A stretch of DNA of 64,000 bases from positions 4,154,001-4,218,000 of the forward strand of contig JASJZC010000006.1 of NCBI GenBank assembly GCA_037178855.1. The letters run 5' to 3'. A model generated the notes under the pieces. It was not told the DNA's origin. It ran no database searches and was given only the letters and a program-made list of their open reading frames with translations. The DNA is from Oscheius sp. JU75 (taxonomy: Eukaryota > Nematoda > Chromadorea > Rhabditida > Rhabditidae). A program made the position numbers and the translations under genes. Within the stretch, counting starts at the first letter, position 1. Each line of letters starts with the position of its first letter. Shown here piece by piece: positions 21,979 through 33,610 of the stretch.

Positions 21979-23629
21979 TCATTGATTGAAGAGGTAGTTC
22001 AGCTCGCGAAAGTGCATTTTTGAGGCAGTCTCCGCGTTATAGACGTCGACTCGACTCGTTCTCCTCGTCTTGACGAAGACGATAATTGGAAGAACGATAG
22101 AATAAGTCTGCGCCTGAGAGATCACCTCAATCCAGACCTGATTGTGTACGAGGTTGAACTCGGGATAGATCTACAAGATGAGTGAGCTCATTTCAAACAA
22201 AGAGACAATGTACCCAAGGATACAGACTCAGGGCTCCGTAACTAAACAAGTTGAGCAGACAGTGGACGACAAAACAGGGCAGAAGAATACCTATGATTTT
22301 CTTGTTCTCGGAAATCTGAAATCGATGTCTAGACAAGGCAAACAGTCATTTACCTGGTATTTGCCTCCCAGAGAGAAATTCGTCTTGTCAGCAGAACGAC
22401 TCTTGTTCAGGTAGCACGTGGCGAAAAACAATACCAAAGTAGCACATTCGATACCCAGAGGAATGTTGTTGATTAACTGAAAGGAATAGGAGAAAGATAA
22501 TCGGTAGTTACTTGAGAAGAGTCAGCATTTTGAGCATTTCTCGCAGTGAGAAGACTGACGTAGCTGTTCTTTTTAATTGGGAGATACACAGCAACAATGT
22601 TCAGAGCAAGAGTGGCCACTATCTGGAAAAGAGAGGCTGGAGTATGATGTGTATCCTTTGATAGTCTTGGAGACAGCATTCTACAACAATCTTTTCAATA
22701 AGTTTGACCCCTGTCTGACAGTCGAGACATTCCTATTCAATCTCTCAAGTAAATAAGACCGTTCCTGAGCCTTTCTGAAATTTCGTCTACTAATAAATGT
22801 GACTAATTGTCATCAAACTCCGATTTAACAAGCTTTTTGTGAGTCGAGTCTGTCTGACTCTCGTTACGGAACAAGGGACACATCAAGGCTCGCTACACCA
22901 CTCAGACATAGTTCAAACCTATTTAGTACTGGAAAAGTGATACGGCCTTGTTAGCGTTCTGTTCAACTGTGAAAGAAGTCTGGAATCTTTCAGGAACTAA
23001 TTTTGGAACCAGACCATAAAAAGGACAAGCCCTTGGATCGGAGAGCAGTAACCCACCGAGACGAAAATGAGTACCAATCCAAAGTAGTTCTTCGATATTT
23101 TCTCATATTTCAGTGGATACAAGGTGGATATCCCACGCTCTAGAGCAAATGTAAACATATTAGAAGTCTGGAATTGTATTCCCAGTCCAGGAGCCCTGAA
23201 ATACTTTTGCGAAACAATAACAAAGTTCCCACATTCGTATGAGAGCAGACAAACGAGCATCGATCGCGTAGAAACAAGGATCGTTGCTACGAACAAATGT
23301 TCTGAAAAGGTTCAAGGAATCAATGAGTACTTCTCACCTGTAGATCTGATAGACATAGAGGAGAAGAAAAAAGAAGCTGATATGGAAGGAAAAATAGGTA
23401 TGCGCTATGTAGAGAACTTTGGCTGATCTGTTTGGAATGAAACTCGTGCCCTGAAATTGTAATTTCAAGCATGAATTCTAGAACAAAGAACCTTTTTCTT
23501 AATCAGAAAGGTCATACAGATGAGACCGAGAAGACTGAGAAAAAGTCGAACGACATAGAGTGCCTTTAACCCAGTTGACGAGGCAATATAGGCAGCTTCT
23601 TCGCAGAGTTTCGGAGTCAGTTCGGACAT
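21979..23629 (-). CDS. 7-TM chemoreceptor C (Sra-superfamily-like)
   Basis: Starts MSELTPKLCEEAAYIASS. The ectodomain Cys is in SNDPCFYAIDARLSALIR. Here an extra intron splits the TM3 region before APGLGIQFQTSNMF, followed by TFALERGISTLYPLKYEKIS and LVLIFVS. It keeps the loop motif (LPIKKNSYVSLLTARNAQN) and LGGKYQ. The tail VKTRRTSRVDVYNAETASKM ends FRELNYLFNQ with TGA at 21979-21981. The extra intron in the region before TM3 is also seen in receptors E and I, so gene structure varies within the array. No premature stop seen once the intron is removed. Confidence 0.72.
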
Positions 23630-23885
23630 TGTTCTTTAATCAAATGTCTGATTCTGACGCCGCAACGATGGAAAATTAATACAAGTCGGATATTTTTACG
23701 ACTTCGAGAAACAGAACGTGTTTAGCTGGAGGAAGTAGAGATATTGATAATATGTCATTATAGAAGACTCTCGAGACTCTTTTTTTTGTAAGCAATTGAT
23801 CTATTAGAAAAACGGAAAAGGGTAAAAGACCACTGATTACGTAAGGCCGGCTTGAGAATCGGAAAGTGCACTTTGAATCAGTTTA

Positions 23886-25122
23886 TTAGTGTCGCCTGTT
23901 TTCGAAGAGATCTTTCATCTGCTCGAAGTAGGCTTGCGTAGCGGCCTCCGAGTTCACAATGTTGATCTTGGCTCGTTTCCTCGTCTGCCAGAAGATGATC
24001 AGAGGCATCAGCAAGCTGTACATCATCGCCTGACCGAAGATCTCGACCCAGGTCGTCGAGGTGATCACGCTGAACTGGGGGAAGAACTGGAAGTTGTTTA
24101 CTAGGCTATTCTGGGATGAGAACTCACAAGAGGATAGGCTAAGAGCCCGACGTAGCTAAAGATACTGAGACAGAAGTGGACAACGAAACAAGGGAACAGG
24201 GCTCGGATCACTCTTCTGTTCTCAGAGATCTGAACAACCACGGCTTTGAACTTTATCGATAATATCTAACCTGATACTTGTTTCCCAAATGTTCCTCCCT
24301 CCGCCCTTTGCTCTTTTTCACATTCCAATAGAGGGTCAAACTGAAGGTGCTAATTGAGGTAAGCTCCGCGGCGATGGGTATGTACATGGAAATCTTAATG
24401 AGAGCTGTTTGAAGTTTGACCTCCCTCCCGTACTTGATAAGCTTGGAGATTGTATCGATTCTTGTTTGTGAACCCACTGACATAGACATCTCCCGGTATG
24501 GGCATGAGGAAAGAGGCGTCTTGGCAGGCCGCTCCCATCAGCTGAAGTTTGGCTTGTGAGATAAACAGTGAAAGACAATACAGAGAAGGCCAGAAGACAG
24601 AATCCAAGATATGGCTTTGTGATCTTCTCGTACCATTTGGGAATCAGGGTCGAGACGACTCGTTCAAGTGTCAAGCTGAGCATATTCAGGGTTTGTGTGT
24701 GAATGAAGACCACAGGCAGTGTTCTGAACCAGGCGGAATTCCGAGCATTCATCGTGTAGTAGCAGAGATCGGGGCTTGAAAGAGATGTTCTGAAGTGTTT
24801 ATTAGGATCCAAACCGACCTTTTAAACTACCTGATTATTTGATATCCGTAGATAGTAGCGAAGCCACAACTCACACAAAAAGCAAGGAAAATGTGTCCTT
24901 TGTAGAGGATCTTGGCATTGGGATGAGCTACCCAGCCGGTTCCCTGAACGATAATAATGTACGGCACTGGATAGGAGCAAAGACCTGTTTGTTATGGAAG
25001 ACTATTACTACAATAGCGCCAAGTACACTAATGCTAAACTTGATGCAGTTAATCACACGAAGAGGCACATCCAAGGCCAGAGCTGTGGCCTCGGCACACA
25101 AGATAGGATTGATGACGGACAT
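23886..25122 (-). CDS. 7-TM chemoreceptor D (Sra-superfamily-like)
   Basis: Starts MSVINPILCAEATALALD with TM1 (KFSISVLGAIVVIVF). Then GTGWVAHPNAKILYKGHIFL, SSPDLCYYTMNARNSAWFR (DLC where most copies have DPC), MLSLTLERVVSTLIPKWYEK and ITKPYLGFCLLAFSV. The loop motif is PIPGDVYVSGFTNKNRYN, followed by EEHLGNKYQ, ISENRRVIRALFPCFVVHFC and SVITSTTWVEIFGQAMMYSL. The tail FWQTRKRAKINIVNSEAATQ ends MKDLFENRRH, stop at 23886-23888. All exons join without internal stops. The FWQTRKR cytoplasmic motif after TM7 is shared with A, F and G. Confidence 0.75.
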
Positions 25123-26166
25123 CTGAAAGACTTTTTGTTGGTTTTATAGTGGCAAAACAAGGAGAAGAGAAGATGGGCGCATGAGTAGAGGAACGTGGAG
25201 GAAGTTTTTTGATTTGTATATCTACATTCTCGTGGCGGTTAGTCAGTCTTTACGAAAGAGTAAAGACCAGATAAAAGAGCAACCTAAAAAGGTAAGTAAG
25301 TCAAACTCAGCACTTTGGGAGGGACGCCGACGCCGACCGTTGCGGAGGCTTCCCGAGGGGCGATGCATTACGTTCCGAAGCTGCCCAACCTTTTCTAGGA
25401 ACGCCTTCCCCTTCGTAGTTAGCTACTACCCATTTACCGACTTGCGAGAGGATGGAAGCCATGGTCGGGCCGCGACTTCCAAGGCTTCCAAAACAGGGTA
25501 GGCATCAACCAGATATAAGTAAATTCTGAGCATACCTAAGCTCAAAAAAAAGAAATTGCTGTGACAAAACACATACTCTCTGTAGCTATCCAAGGGTCTC
25601 GGGCTGGTTACACTGGACGGTTGGACAACGCTGCTGACAAATAGATAGATTCCAACCTCTCAACAGACTGTGATCAAAGAATAATGACAGCTTCTTTCGG
25701 ACCACAGAACATAGAGCTTCCTCATGATATCTGATCCAACGGGAACTGTGGTCGAAAAAAAAACGATTCAGAAGCTTGTAGCCTGACATCAAATCTTATA
25801 GGGGACAGATTCCAGACTAGTGTTTGAGCAGCTAACTTGGACAAAAAGAAGCTTGATAGATTTATACGCAACAAAACCTTGGCGTATAATTTATTGCCAA
25901 GGAGTCAGGGTTGAGACAAACAGGGAAACAGAATGAAAGAATATATTAGTAAGTCCTTTTCGAAGAATACGCGTAACTCGATTAACTCTCGAGCCTTTTT
26001 CGGAGTGCAGTCAATCGAACTGGAATAATGTACGCGCATCACTGTAAGAACAAAGTCTATCGACTCTTCATTTCGTGAGAGCACTGATGTATTTTTCTCC
26101 CCATACGTCCGATTCACGATCAAAACAACTATTAGCAGGAAGACACTTTATTGCACACATTCTCAG
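25123..26166. other. Intergenic region between receptors D and E
   Basis: About 1 kb. Contains a GC-richer patch at about 25310-25420 (cgacgccgaccgttgcggag) unlike its AT-rich surroundings, flanked by ordinary sequence. No coding signature in either strand. The patch could be a remnant of an inserted element, but no ends were found. Confidence 0.4.
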
Positions 26167-27746
26167 TCATGCTCTTCGATACGTTTCGAACTGCTGATTA
26201 AGCTGGAGAAAATAGATGTTTGTTGTTGCTCTGCTATCCAGCGTCGAGACTCTTGTACTTGTCTTCGTCTTCCAGTAGAGCAGAGGAGGTAGGACAAACG
26301 CGTAGGTCTGTGCCTGGGAGAAGATCTCTGTCCAGATGATGGCTGTGATCGCGTCGAATTTCGGAAAGAACTATGAGAATTAAAAGGAGGGAGAGGGTCG
26401 TACCACTGGGTAGAGAAACAGTCCGAGGTAGCTGAATGAGTTCAAGGCGAAATGGATAATGAAGCAGGGGAGCAGAGTACGGATGATCTTTTTGTTCTCG
26501 GCTATCTCAAATTTAGGTCTTCTGACTTTATCATGGTTAGTACAAAATATCTCATAAAGAACTTTTGTTTATGTGACAATAGCGTTTGCTTAGATTAGCC
26601 TGGAAACATTGAACTCAGTTTTAATTAAATGACTCTATTTTCGGTTTAGATGCCTTTCTTGTCATGTAAATAAACGGGTTACGGTAATGACTTTTGCTAT
26701 CGAACAAACAAAAGTCAAAGTGTCTTCTTGATTCAAAGCCAGAAACGAGTTTTTTTTTGAATCCGGCTGTGAGCGGCCAGGTTAACGAAAAAAGCACACA
26801 CTGGTGATAGGAACTTTTGCTATGAATGTGTGTGACGAGTCTGAGCATGGCAACACCCTTTCGAAACTTCTCTTTACCTGATACTTGTCGCCCAGAAGGC
26901 GTCCCTCCAACTTCTTCCCTACGTTCACATAATATATAAAACAGAACATGCTGACAGTGACAAACTCTAATCCAAATGGGATATAATTGGCGTACTGAAA
27001 GTTCCTTGCTAACCTTCAAAAGTACTTTTACCTGATAACTGATTGCATTGCTCGCGTTTTTCACGGACAACCCGCTGACGTAAGTGTTCGGAGGAGTAGG
27101 CAGGAAGGAACAGAATAAGTCCATGAGGATTGCTGTCATAACCTGTACCAACTTTTCACAAGTTATCTATAACTTACAGCCAAAGTGACAAGAAGAACTC
27201 CAAAATAATGTTTGGTATAGGTTTCGTAGTGAGCGGAGTACAAGGTGGCTATTCCTCTCTCGAAGGCAAAGGCAAGCATTGTGAAAGACTGCGCATGGAT
27301 ACCGGTGACCGCTGAGTAAGATTTAATGGGGAATTACAAAGGCATACGAATGAGACGAAGAAAACAAGACCACCGGGCATCGAAGACGTGGAAACAGGGG
27401 TCGTCTGACTGGGTGACTCCTCTGAAAGAGATTCATGGATTATGATCAAAGACAACTAACTTGATGACCTGGAAGGTGAAGAGTCCGAAGAAGGATATGC
27501 TGTTGTGAAAAGTGAAGTAGATGTGAGCATTGTACAGTACTCTGGCACTGGGATTCGCCAGCCATGCACTGCTCTGATCTCGGGTAAAGCATCGATAGAA
27601 AGACTCACTCTGTGCTTGTGCCAGATGAGTATAGAAAAGGTCCCGACCAGTCCGAACAGTCCTTTAACACAGAAGAAGATTCGAGGAGTCGTGGCATTGG
27701 CGATGTGAATGGCTTCGCGACATAGACTCTCGCTCAGGTTCGACAT
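26167..27746 (-). CDS. 7-TM chemoreceptor E (Sra-superfamily-like)
   Basis: Starts MSNLSESLCREAIHIANA, then TM1 (KGLFGLVGTFSILIWHKH). It has DDPCFHVFDARWSCFLRLIR, interrupted by an intron, then AVTGIHAQSFTM and LAFAFERGIATLYSAHYETY. The loop motif is PPNTYVSGLSVKNASNAISY. A large intron of about 370 bases (about 26510-26880) carries repeat-like sequence. After it come IAENKKIIRTLLPCFIIHFA and LNSFSYLGLFLYP. The tail YWKTKTSTRVSTLDSRATTN ends LNQQFETYRRA with TGA at 26167-26169. The reading frame appears intact in all exons. Confidence 0.72.
26566..26695. mobile_element. Probable third copy of the palindromic element
   Basis: Inside a receptor E intron. Shares gaaacattgaactcag with the middle of copies 1 and 2, and its right end (acgggttacggtaatgactt) resembles their terminal repeat. 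The left end (tttatgtgacaatagcg) matches poorly. Older or truncated copy; lower certainty. Confidence 0.35.
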
Positions 27747-27869
27747 CTATGTATGTGAATCACCGGACGTACGAGTGTGAACATCCGATCAGGCGGCAAA
27801 GAGAAGGAAATATCATTTTGGATGAGTGCATGTGAATAATAGAAGTGAAAAACAGTGTATTCAGCATTG

Positions 27870-29166
27870 AATACTCTCTTCAGATTGTAGAAATGGGCTC
27901 AAGTCGTGTCGGCTGCATCGTGATTTTCCACCCGGACTCGTTTTCTTGTCTGCCAGAGAATCCACGGTATGAACAGCCCGTAATTCTGGGCTTGACCTAT
28001 TAGTTCCGTGTATCAGATCACCGTAATGTTGTCACTCCCAGCCAAAACCATGGATTCTCTCTGAACGTTAGCGGTAATAAAGTCACAAACGGAAAGATTG
28101 TTAGGGAGAAGTAACCAAAAATGTTCAAGACGAAATGGAGGAGGAAGCATATTAGGAGAACACGGGTGATGTTTTGTTCTCTGATACCTAAAGAATATAT
28201 ATACTGAAGAATGAGAAGGAGGGCAAACATAGAAGGTCTGAGGTGGAAAAAAAATTATGTACAATGACAAAATCTGAGACTGTTGCCGAGGGTCACGGAA
28301 AGATAAAAGGATGTAATTAGCAAGGGTATCGAACCCGAACCTATTTTCTTTTGTATTAGTCGGAGCGCTAACCGACTGGGCCATTCTGTGAAAGATGTGC
28401 CGATTTTCCCAGCGAATATTGACTCCCTACCAAAGCACTGAAGATCAGTCTCTCACCTGATACTGGTTCCCCAGATCGTTCCCCTTCTTCATGTTTGTCA
28501 GATACGTTAACATAAAAGTGGTAATAGTTAGCAGCTCGACGAACAAGGCTATTTTAGCGATGTACTGAAAATTTCCCTAGATACCTGTAAATCATGCTTA
28601 CTATCTGAAATGTGGAGGCATTATCCCAGTGTCGGGCAGTCAGCCTAGCAACGTAACTGTTCCCAGAAATGGGCAGATAATAACAAACGAGATCCAACAT
28701 CAAGATGGAGATAATTTGAACAACAGCATAGAAAGTGAACTCGGTCTACAGACGGAATGACTAAGAAAATGGCTAGGTATAGCTTGGAAATATGCTCGTA
28801 GCATCTAGAATAGGCTGCGGAGATGGCTCTTTCCAGAGCGAAGCAGAGCATGCTGAAGGATTGAGCATGGACGGCGATGAGACCTGACAGCTGAGCATTA
28901 AAGACATAGAAACAGCGATCGTATGTTGAAAGCAATGATCTGAACAGGGTTTTGAGCATAGTTAGAAGAAGGAGAACTTTATAAGCTGAAGGCTGTAGAC
29001 GATTGGGAAGAAGACACTGGCATGGAATGAGAAATATAAATGACTCTTGAGCAGAAAGAGCAAGGAAGCGTTCGGGTTTGGGATCCAGGCACTGCTTTGA
29101 AAGAGTTTTTGATTCGAAGTTAGAGAACACCCTTCGTCTGTACCAAAAAGTATTTCGTAGTATCAA
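27870..29166 (-). pseudogene. 7-TM chemoreceptor F, pseudogene
   Basis: Recognisable receptor exons: FWYRRRV (end of TM1), SAWIPNPNA, SHLYFSFHASVFFPIVYSLQ, STYDRCFYVFNAQLSGLIAV (DRC instead of DPC), FSMLCFALERAISAAYSRCY, NDLGNQYQ, ICFLLHFVLNIFGYFSLTIF, NYGLFIPWI and LWQTRKRVRVENHDAADTT. Two in-frame TGA codons occur: at 28013-28015, where paralogues have the Trp of the WVE motif, and at 27899-27901, where they have Arg in ATRAHF. The usual first exon (MS..L...LC.EA) was not found. A tRNA-like sequence lies in the middle of the gene, at about 28321-28387. The damage supports loss of function; Sec or readthrough recoding is unlikely because the two stops fall at unrelated Trp and Arg sites. Confidence 0.75.
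28321..28387 (-). repeat. Degenerate tRNA-like sequence (pol III boxes)
   Basis: Read on the minus strand, TGGCCCAGTCGGTTAGCG matches a tRNA D-arm/A box, CTAATAC is placed like an anticodon loop (AAT, isoleucine), and GGGTTCGATACCC matches the T-arm/B box. The acceptor stem does not pair and the anticodon and T stems are poor, so it is a tRNA-Ile pseudogene or the head of a tRNA-derived SINE. It lies within the region of pseudogene F. Confidence 0.6.
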
Positions 29167-29593
29167 AAGCTAGAAGGAAGGAACAGAATAAGACATGTGT
29201 CATTTCCTAGTCACAAGGTTTGTACTGCACTGTGAGAAAGACAAGTCGCGACGATCTTTACAGCTTTCCAGACCAGTTGGCTTTAGTCGGGTTCAAAAGA
29301 CTCTGTGAGTTCAGACAAACATGGGTGAGAAAAACGAGCAAATTTCAAAATTTCGAACGGACCAACGACCTTGAGAACTATTTTACTATACACTTTCTGC
29401 CTCGCTGGAAAAGTCACACGTGGCTATTGGATGGGAGTTTCTTAGCAGAGTTCTTGTGAACTTTCGTGTGGATGTGGGGTAAGATTCCTGTTATTGTCGA
29501 GGGAGAAAAAGATTAGGAAGTTAGATGTAGGGGAGGAAACTTCGGTGACGATGAGAGTGCAAAAAGTGGGTCAATGCGTCAAAGAGTACATAT

Positions 29594-30829
29594 TCATTGT
29601 AAAGATTCCACCTTCCAGACTTCGAACAATTGCTGGAAATGTCGATCTGTCTCCGCGTCACAGTCTAAAACATCCACTCGACGGCCTTTCCTCGTCTGCC
29701 AGAACACGATCCATGGCATGATGATTGTGTAGATCTGTGCCTGGGAAAAGTACTCAATCCAGGCTGCCGAGGTAATGAATTCGAACCGAGAATTCAACTA
29801 TAAAAAAAAGACAAAGTTGTCGCTGATAATGAGAGACAGACCAAAGTGTAGGTTCCCAGGCCGCCATAGCTGAAAATATTTAGCAGAAAGTGGACAAAGA
29901 AGCAGGGAAACAACGTCTTGATTACTTTCTTATTTTCCTCTATCTGGAAATAATGTTTAGGGGCATGAAGGGGTCTCTTTACTTGATACTTGTCTCCCAG
30001 ATTTGGGGATTTTAAGCCAAGTTGGAGACCTTTGCTTTTGTTCAGGAAGAAGGTCGCTCCAAAGATAGTGATTGTGAGTGTTTCCAAAGCAAGAGGCAAG
30101 AAGCACGTTATCTTGAAGGTTCTCTCATCAGAGATTCAGCAAAAGTTTACCTGATAAGTCGACGAGTTTTGAGAGTTCCTTAGAGTAATTCCAGTCACCA
30201 TCAGTTCAGAAGAGACTGGCAGAATGTCACAGACTACCTCCATTGTGAGGGCTATAAGCATCTAAATCGGGACTCAGTTTTTCGTGAGTCAAAAAAGTAC
30301 CGAAATGACGACAAGACTCCATCCCAGATAAGGTTTCGTTGTTCGCTCAGAACTCCTCGGGGAAATGGTCGAAAATACAATGTAGGTGGCGAAAGTAAGC
30401 ATGTTGAAAGACTGCGAGTGGATTCCAAAGACGGGAATCATTTTAAGGAAACTGGAGAGGTGAGCGTTAATGAGATAGGAACAGGGATCTTTGAAGACTA
30501 TCATTGTTCTGAAGCCTTCATTTCGGTGGGAATTTCGAAGTGAATACCGGACGATTTGATAGAAGTAGAGGAAAGAGTAGGCGACGTTCACGTGGAATGC
30601 CAGGAGCAGATGGGCTCTGTACAGAACCTTTGCATTCGGATTCGGAATCCAAGAACTCCCCTGAAGAATACTGTACTCAAAAGACAGATCAGATAACCTT
30701 TTTCCGATGCAGATAGACAACAGAGATCACTCCTATGCAACTGATGAAAAACTTGAGCGAATAGATCGTCTGTAGGTAGGACGAAGAGGCAATCAGATAG
30801 GCTTCCTGACAGAGAGCATCGATAGACAT
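29594..30829 (-). CDS. 7-TM chemoreceptor G (Sra-superfamily-like)
   Basis: Starts MSIDALCQEAYLIASSSYL, shorter than its neighbours by a few residues. Has SSWIPNPNAKVLYRAHLLLA, KDPCSYLINAHLSSFLKMIP, VFGIHSQSFNMLTFATYIVF, SERTTKPYLGWSLVVISV, NLGDKYQ, NKKVIKTLFPCFFVHFLLNI and TSAAWIEYFSQAQIYTIIMP, then FWQTRKGRRVDVLDCDAETD with its stop at 29594-29596. The TM3 end reads FATYIVFSTI where paralogues have FALERAISTL, so the ER pair is lost. This may alter G-protein coupling or mark early decay; no premature stop was seen. Confidence 0.72.
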
Positions 30830-31751
30830 GACTTCAAATTACGTTGACAATGAGTGAGGAAATACGAAAAAAGGAGGCAGGGATTACAGAGAACCCAGGA
30901 GGGGTGAACTTCGAAGGCGAGAAGAGAAATGACTAGTCGAGTGTGATGTGAACGGAAGCCAGTGAAAACAAAAGTACCGTTGAAGTATAGGGAACAGGGA
31001 AATGAATATGTACAGACAATTGTTTCATAACTTATGCAGAAAATTGCAGCTGTTCTCTGTACAGATTATACTTCTCGAAAACGTATTCAATCTCCTTTTC
31101 TCTTCTCAATACAAATTTTTCCGAATCGACTTCAGTTCAAAGGAGTAGCGAGCACACAAGCTTAGCATAGACATGTCATGGTTTGTCCAAAAATAAGAGG
31201 TCACTACCGTAACCCGTCTGTTTTCCTGGCGGTATTAGCACGCAAACATTGAATACTCACATCAGTCAGATTGGGTTAAAAGACTTTTGGCTTGAACGTG
31301 GGCCACATCACGAAGCAAATTGGTTATGGTTGTGACCTCTTTTTTTAAAAACAAAGCCTTATCTGGTCCTGAAATTAAGCTCAGGTTTAGATCCGAAAAA
31401 CGGTTGTAAAAGGCAAGTTTGAGGATACCTCTATCGGATAGCTGGTTTGGTTCTGAAAAAGGATTATCAACAGCTTGTGTATAACTGAAGCTAAAATAAG
31501 CCAAAACAAACCTCTGTTTTTGGATCTTCAATATGTTTATCGATGTGTTTCTTGACAACGAACATGAACCAAAACTTTTGATCTCTACTCGACCGAGTAG
31601 TCATCTTCCATTCACATCATATCAACTGAGATTAGAAGATAACTTTCGAATATCTCTTCACAGAAACTATTCACTGAACTCTCACTCATCGGGATTAGTC
31701 GCTTGGACAGCTTTATTGAGAAAAGTCTTCGGAGACCCTCGAAAACCGTGG
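30830..31751. other. Intergenic region between receptors G and H
   Basis: About 920 bases. Holds palindromic element copy 2 (31190-31350, listed separately). The remaining sequence has short ORFs on both strands (for example 31262-31558 minus and 31533-31919 plus, the latter overlapping receptor H) without receptor motifs. Confidence 0.5.
31190..31350. mobile_element. MITE-like palindromic element, copy 2
   Basis: Left end aataagaggtcactaccgta, right end ttatggttgtgacctctttt, which is an imperfect inverted repeat of the left. Inner acgcaaacattgaatactca is shared with copy 1 at 19978-20120. About 160 bases, no coding capacity. Lies between receptors G and H. Confidence 0.6.
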
Positions 31752-32975
31752 TCATCTATTAAAGATCTCGTGAAGTCTTTGAAAATGGGCTCTAGTCGCT
31801 TCAGCCGCGTCGTAAGCATCTATTTTGTGGCTCCTCCGGGTCTGCCAGAGAACAATCCACGGCATTATGATTGTATAGAACTGGGCGAGGGAGAAGTACT
31901 CGACCCATACGGTCGATGAGACAGGCTCAAAATTCGGGTAGAGGAAGGGTAAGATGGACAGAGCCAGGTAGCTGACAGCGTTGAGGAAGAAATGAACGAG
32001 GAAGCAGGGCAAAAGGATACGAATCACTTTGATGTTTTCTGATATCTGTAGAGCTTGATTTGTGTCCAATAAGAAGTTACCTACCTGATAGCGATGACCG
32101 AGCTCGGCCGTTTTTGCAGGGCCCTTCTCTATTTGATCGCTCTTCCACATGTTCAGGTAGTATGTACAACCGAATATGGAGATCGTGACTATTTCCAGGC
32201 TCAGATTTACGTAGCAGGCTATCTGAATCCATACTCTCATAAAATTGTCAATCAATAAACCTGGTATGTCGCAACATTTTGAGGATTTCTGATGGTCAGT
32301 CCACTCACAAAACGGTTCTCTTCGATCGGCTGGTAGTCACAGAAGTACTCTATCAAACAAGCCAACAGAATCTGAAGCGATAGAATTGGAGCCGACTATC
32401 AACTCACTGCCAGTAGAACAAGGAAGATTCCAAAGTAGGGTCTGGTAGACCTTTCCGCTTTGGAGAGGCAGAGGGTTGAGATGGCTCTCTCGACGGCGAA
32501 GGTCAGCCTGGACCGGTTGTTTACGGCAAAAAGGTGAACTAACATGTTGAAACTCTGAGCGATGACTGCCAGAACAGCCATCTCCCGGACAGCACAAGAA
32601 AATCTCGCATCCATTACATAGAAACACGGATCCGATCTTTGAGTGGACGTTCTGGACTGTCTTAAATTTGAAAAAGTGAACCTACTACCTTATGAGCTGG
32701 TAAACGAAGATGACCGGATAGAAGATGGTCATATGGAATGCAAAGTACAGATGACTACAGTACAGGATTTTTGCGGTAGGGTTTGGAATCCATGTGCTTC
32801 CCTAAAAAGCTAGCTTTTCATAAAGTGAAACGAGTACTTTGATTCGGAAGACATAAATGACACAGACTGCTCCAATGATTCCCGTCGCGGTCTTGAAAAC
32901 ATAAACAGACTTCAGAAGAGTGGAAGAGGCCAGATCGGCGGCCGATTGACACAAAACTTCGGAGATGTTGGACAT
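31752..32975 (-). CDS. 7-TM chemoreceptor H (Sra-superfamily-like)
   Basis: Starts MSNISEVLCQSAADLASS. Contains STWIPNPTAKILYCSHLYFA, SDPCFYVMDARFSCAVREMA, VLAVIAQSFNM, a 36-base intron, LTFAVERAISTLCLSKAERS, TRPYFGIFLVLLAVS, ELGHRYQ, NIKVIRILLPCFLVHFFLNA and STVWVEYFSLAQFYTIIMPW. The tail LWQTRRSHKIDAYDAAEATR ends LHEIFNR with TGA at 31752-31754. One of the best-preserved copies; its tail shows what the stop in pseudogene F replaces (Arg of ATRAHF). All introns short. Confidence 0.77.
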
Positions 32976-33610
32976 GGCCCGGACAATCTGTTTATTCTCC
33001 TATCAGATTAGGTAGCAGGGGATTTGGAGAATGTTATTCTGTACGGGGGAGGGTATTTATCACTTGGCCTTGAGCAAAGGTTTTGTGGTTCTCTGAGGGA
33101 TTGTTTTTAGGGCCTGCTGAGAGAGAAGACTAGGGAGACAGGGGAACGGGCAAAAGGGGGAAGGAAGCAAAGAAACTTGTCTGACTTGGGAAAAGGATTA
33201 CAAAAAGGTCGTCCGTCTGTCTTCCAGGAAAATTCAAATTTGAACGTGGCGAGGGAACAATCCACAGAACAATATGGGCTTGAATAATCATGTTTTCTTA
33301 AGGAACAGTCTAAAATAGAGGTTCGCAGGGAATACCGCAAAACAGAAAGATCGGGTAATCGGGGATCTCTGTTGAGGAACTCGAAACTGTATAATGTTGT
33401 GAGAAAAGCCAACTTGGAGGAAAGAGACACGGACTGTTCTCCACTGCTTATCGATTTTTCAAGCGCTGAATCGAAGTTCCTACTCAGAAACTCTCAGTAC
33501 CTTCCCCTGAAATACTACGAGACTATCTGTTCTTCTAACCGATGACTAGCTATGAGTAGCCAATTTTCCCACAGCGTAGTGAACAAATAGTGAGAAAACT
33601 TTATACACTA
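32976..33610. other. Intergenic region between receptors H and I
   Basis: About 630 bases, including the promoter side of receptor H. A minus-strand ORF of 107 codons (33107-33430) has no receptor or other motif and a composition typical of chance ORFs. Nothing else seen. Confidence 0.45.

Noticed and set aside
27899-28015. TGA codons as selenocysteine or readthrough sites
   Set aside because: The paralogues have Trp and Arg there, not Cys, and no recoding structure was noticed; decay explains both.
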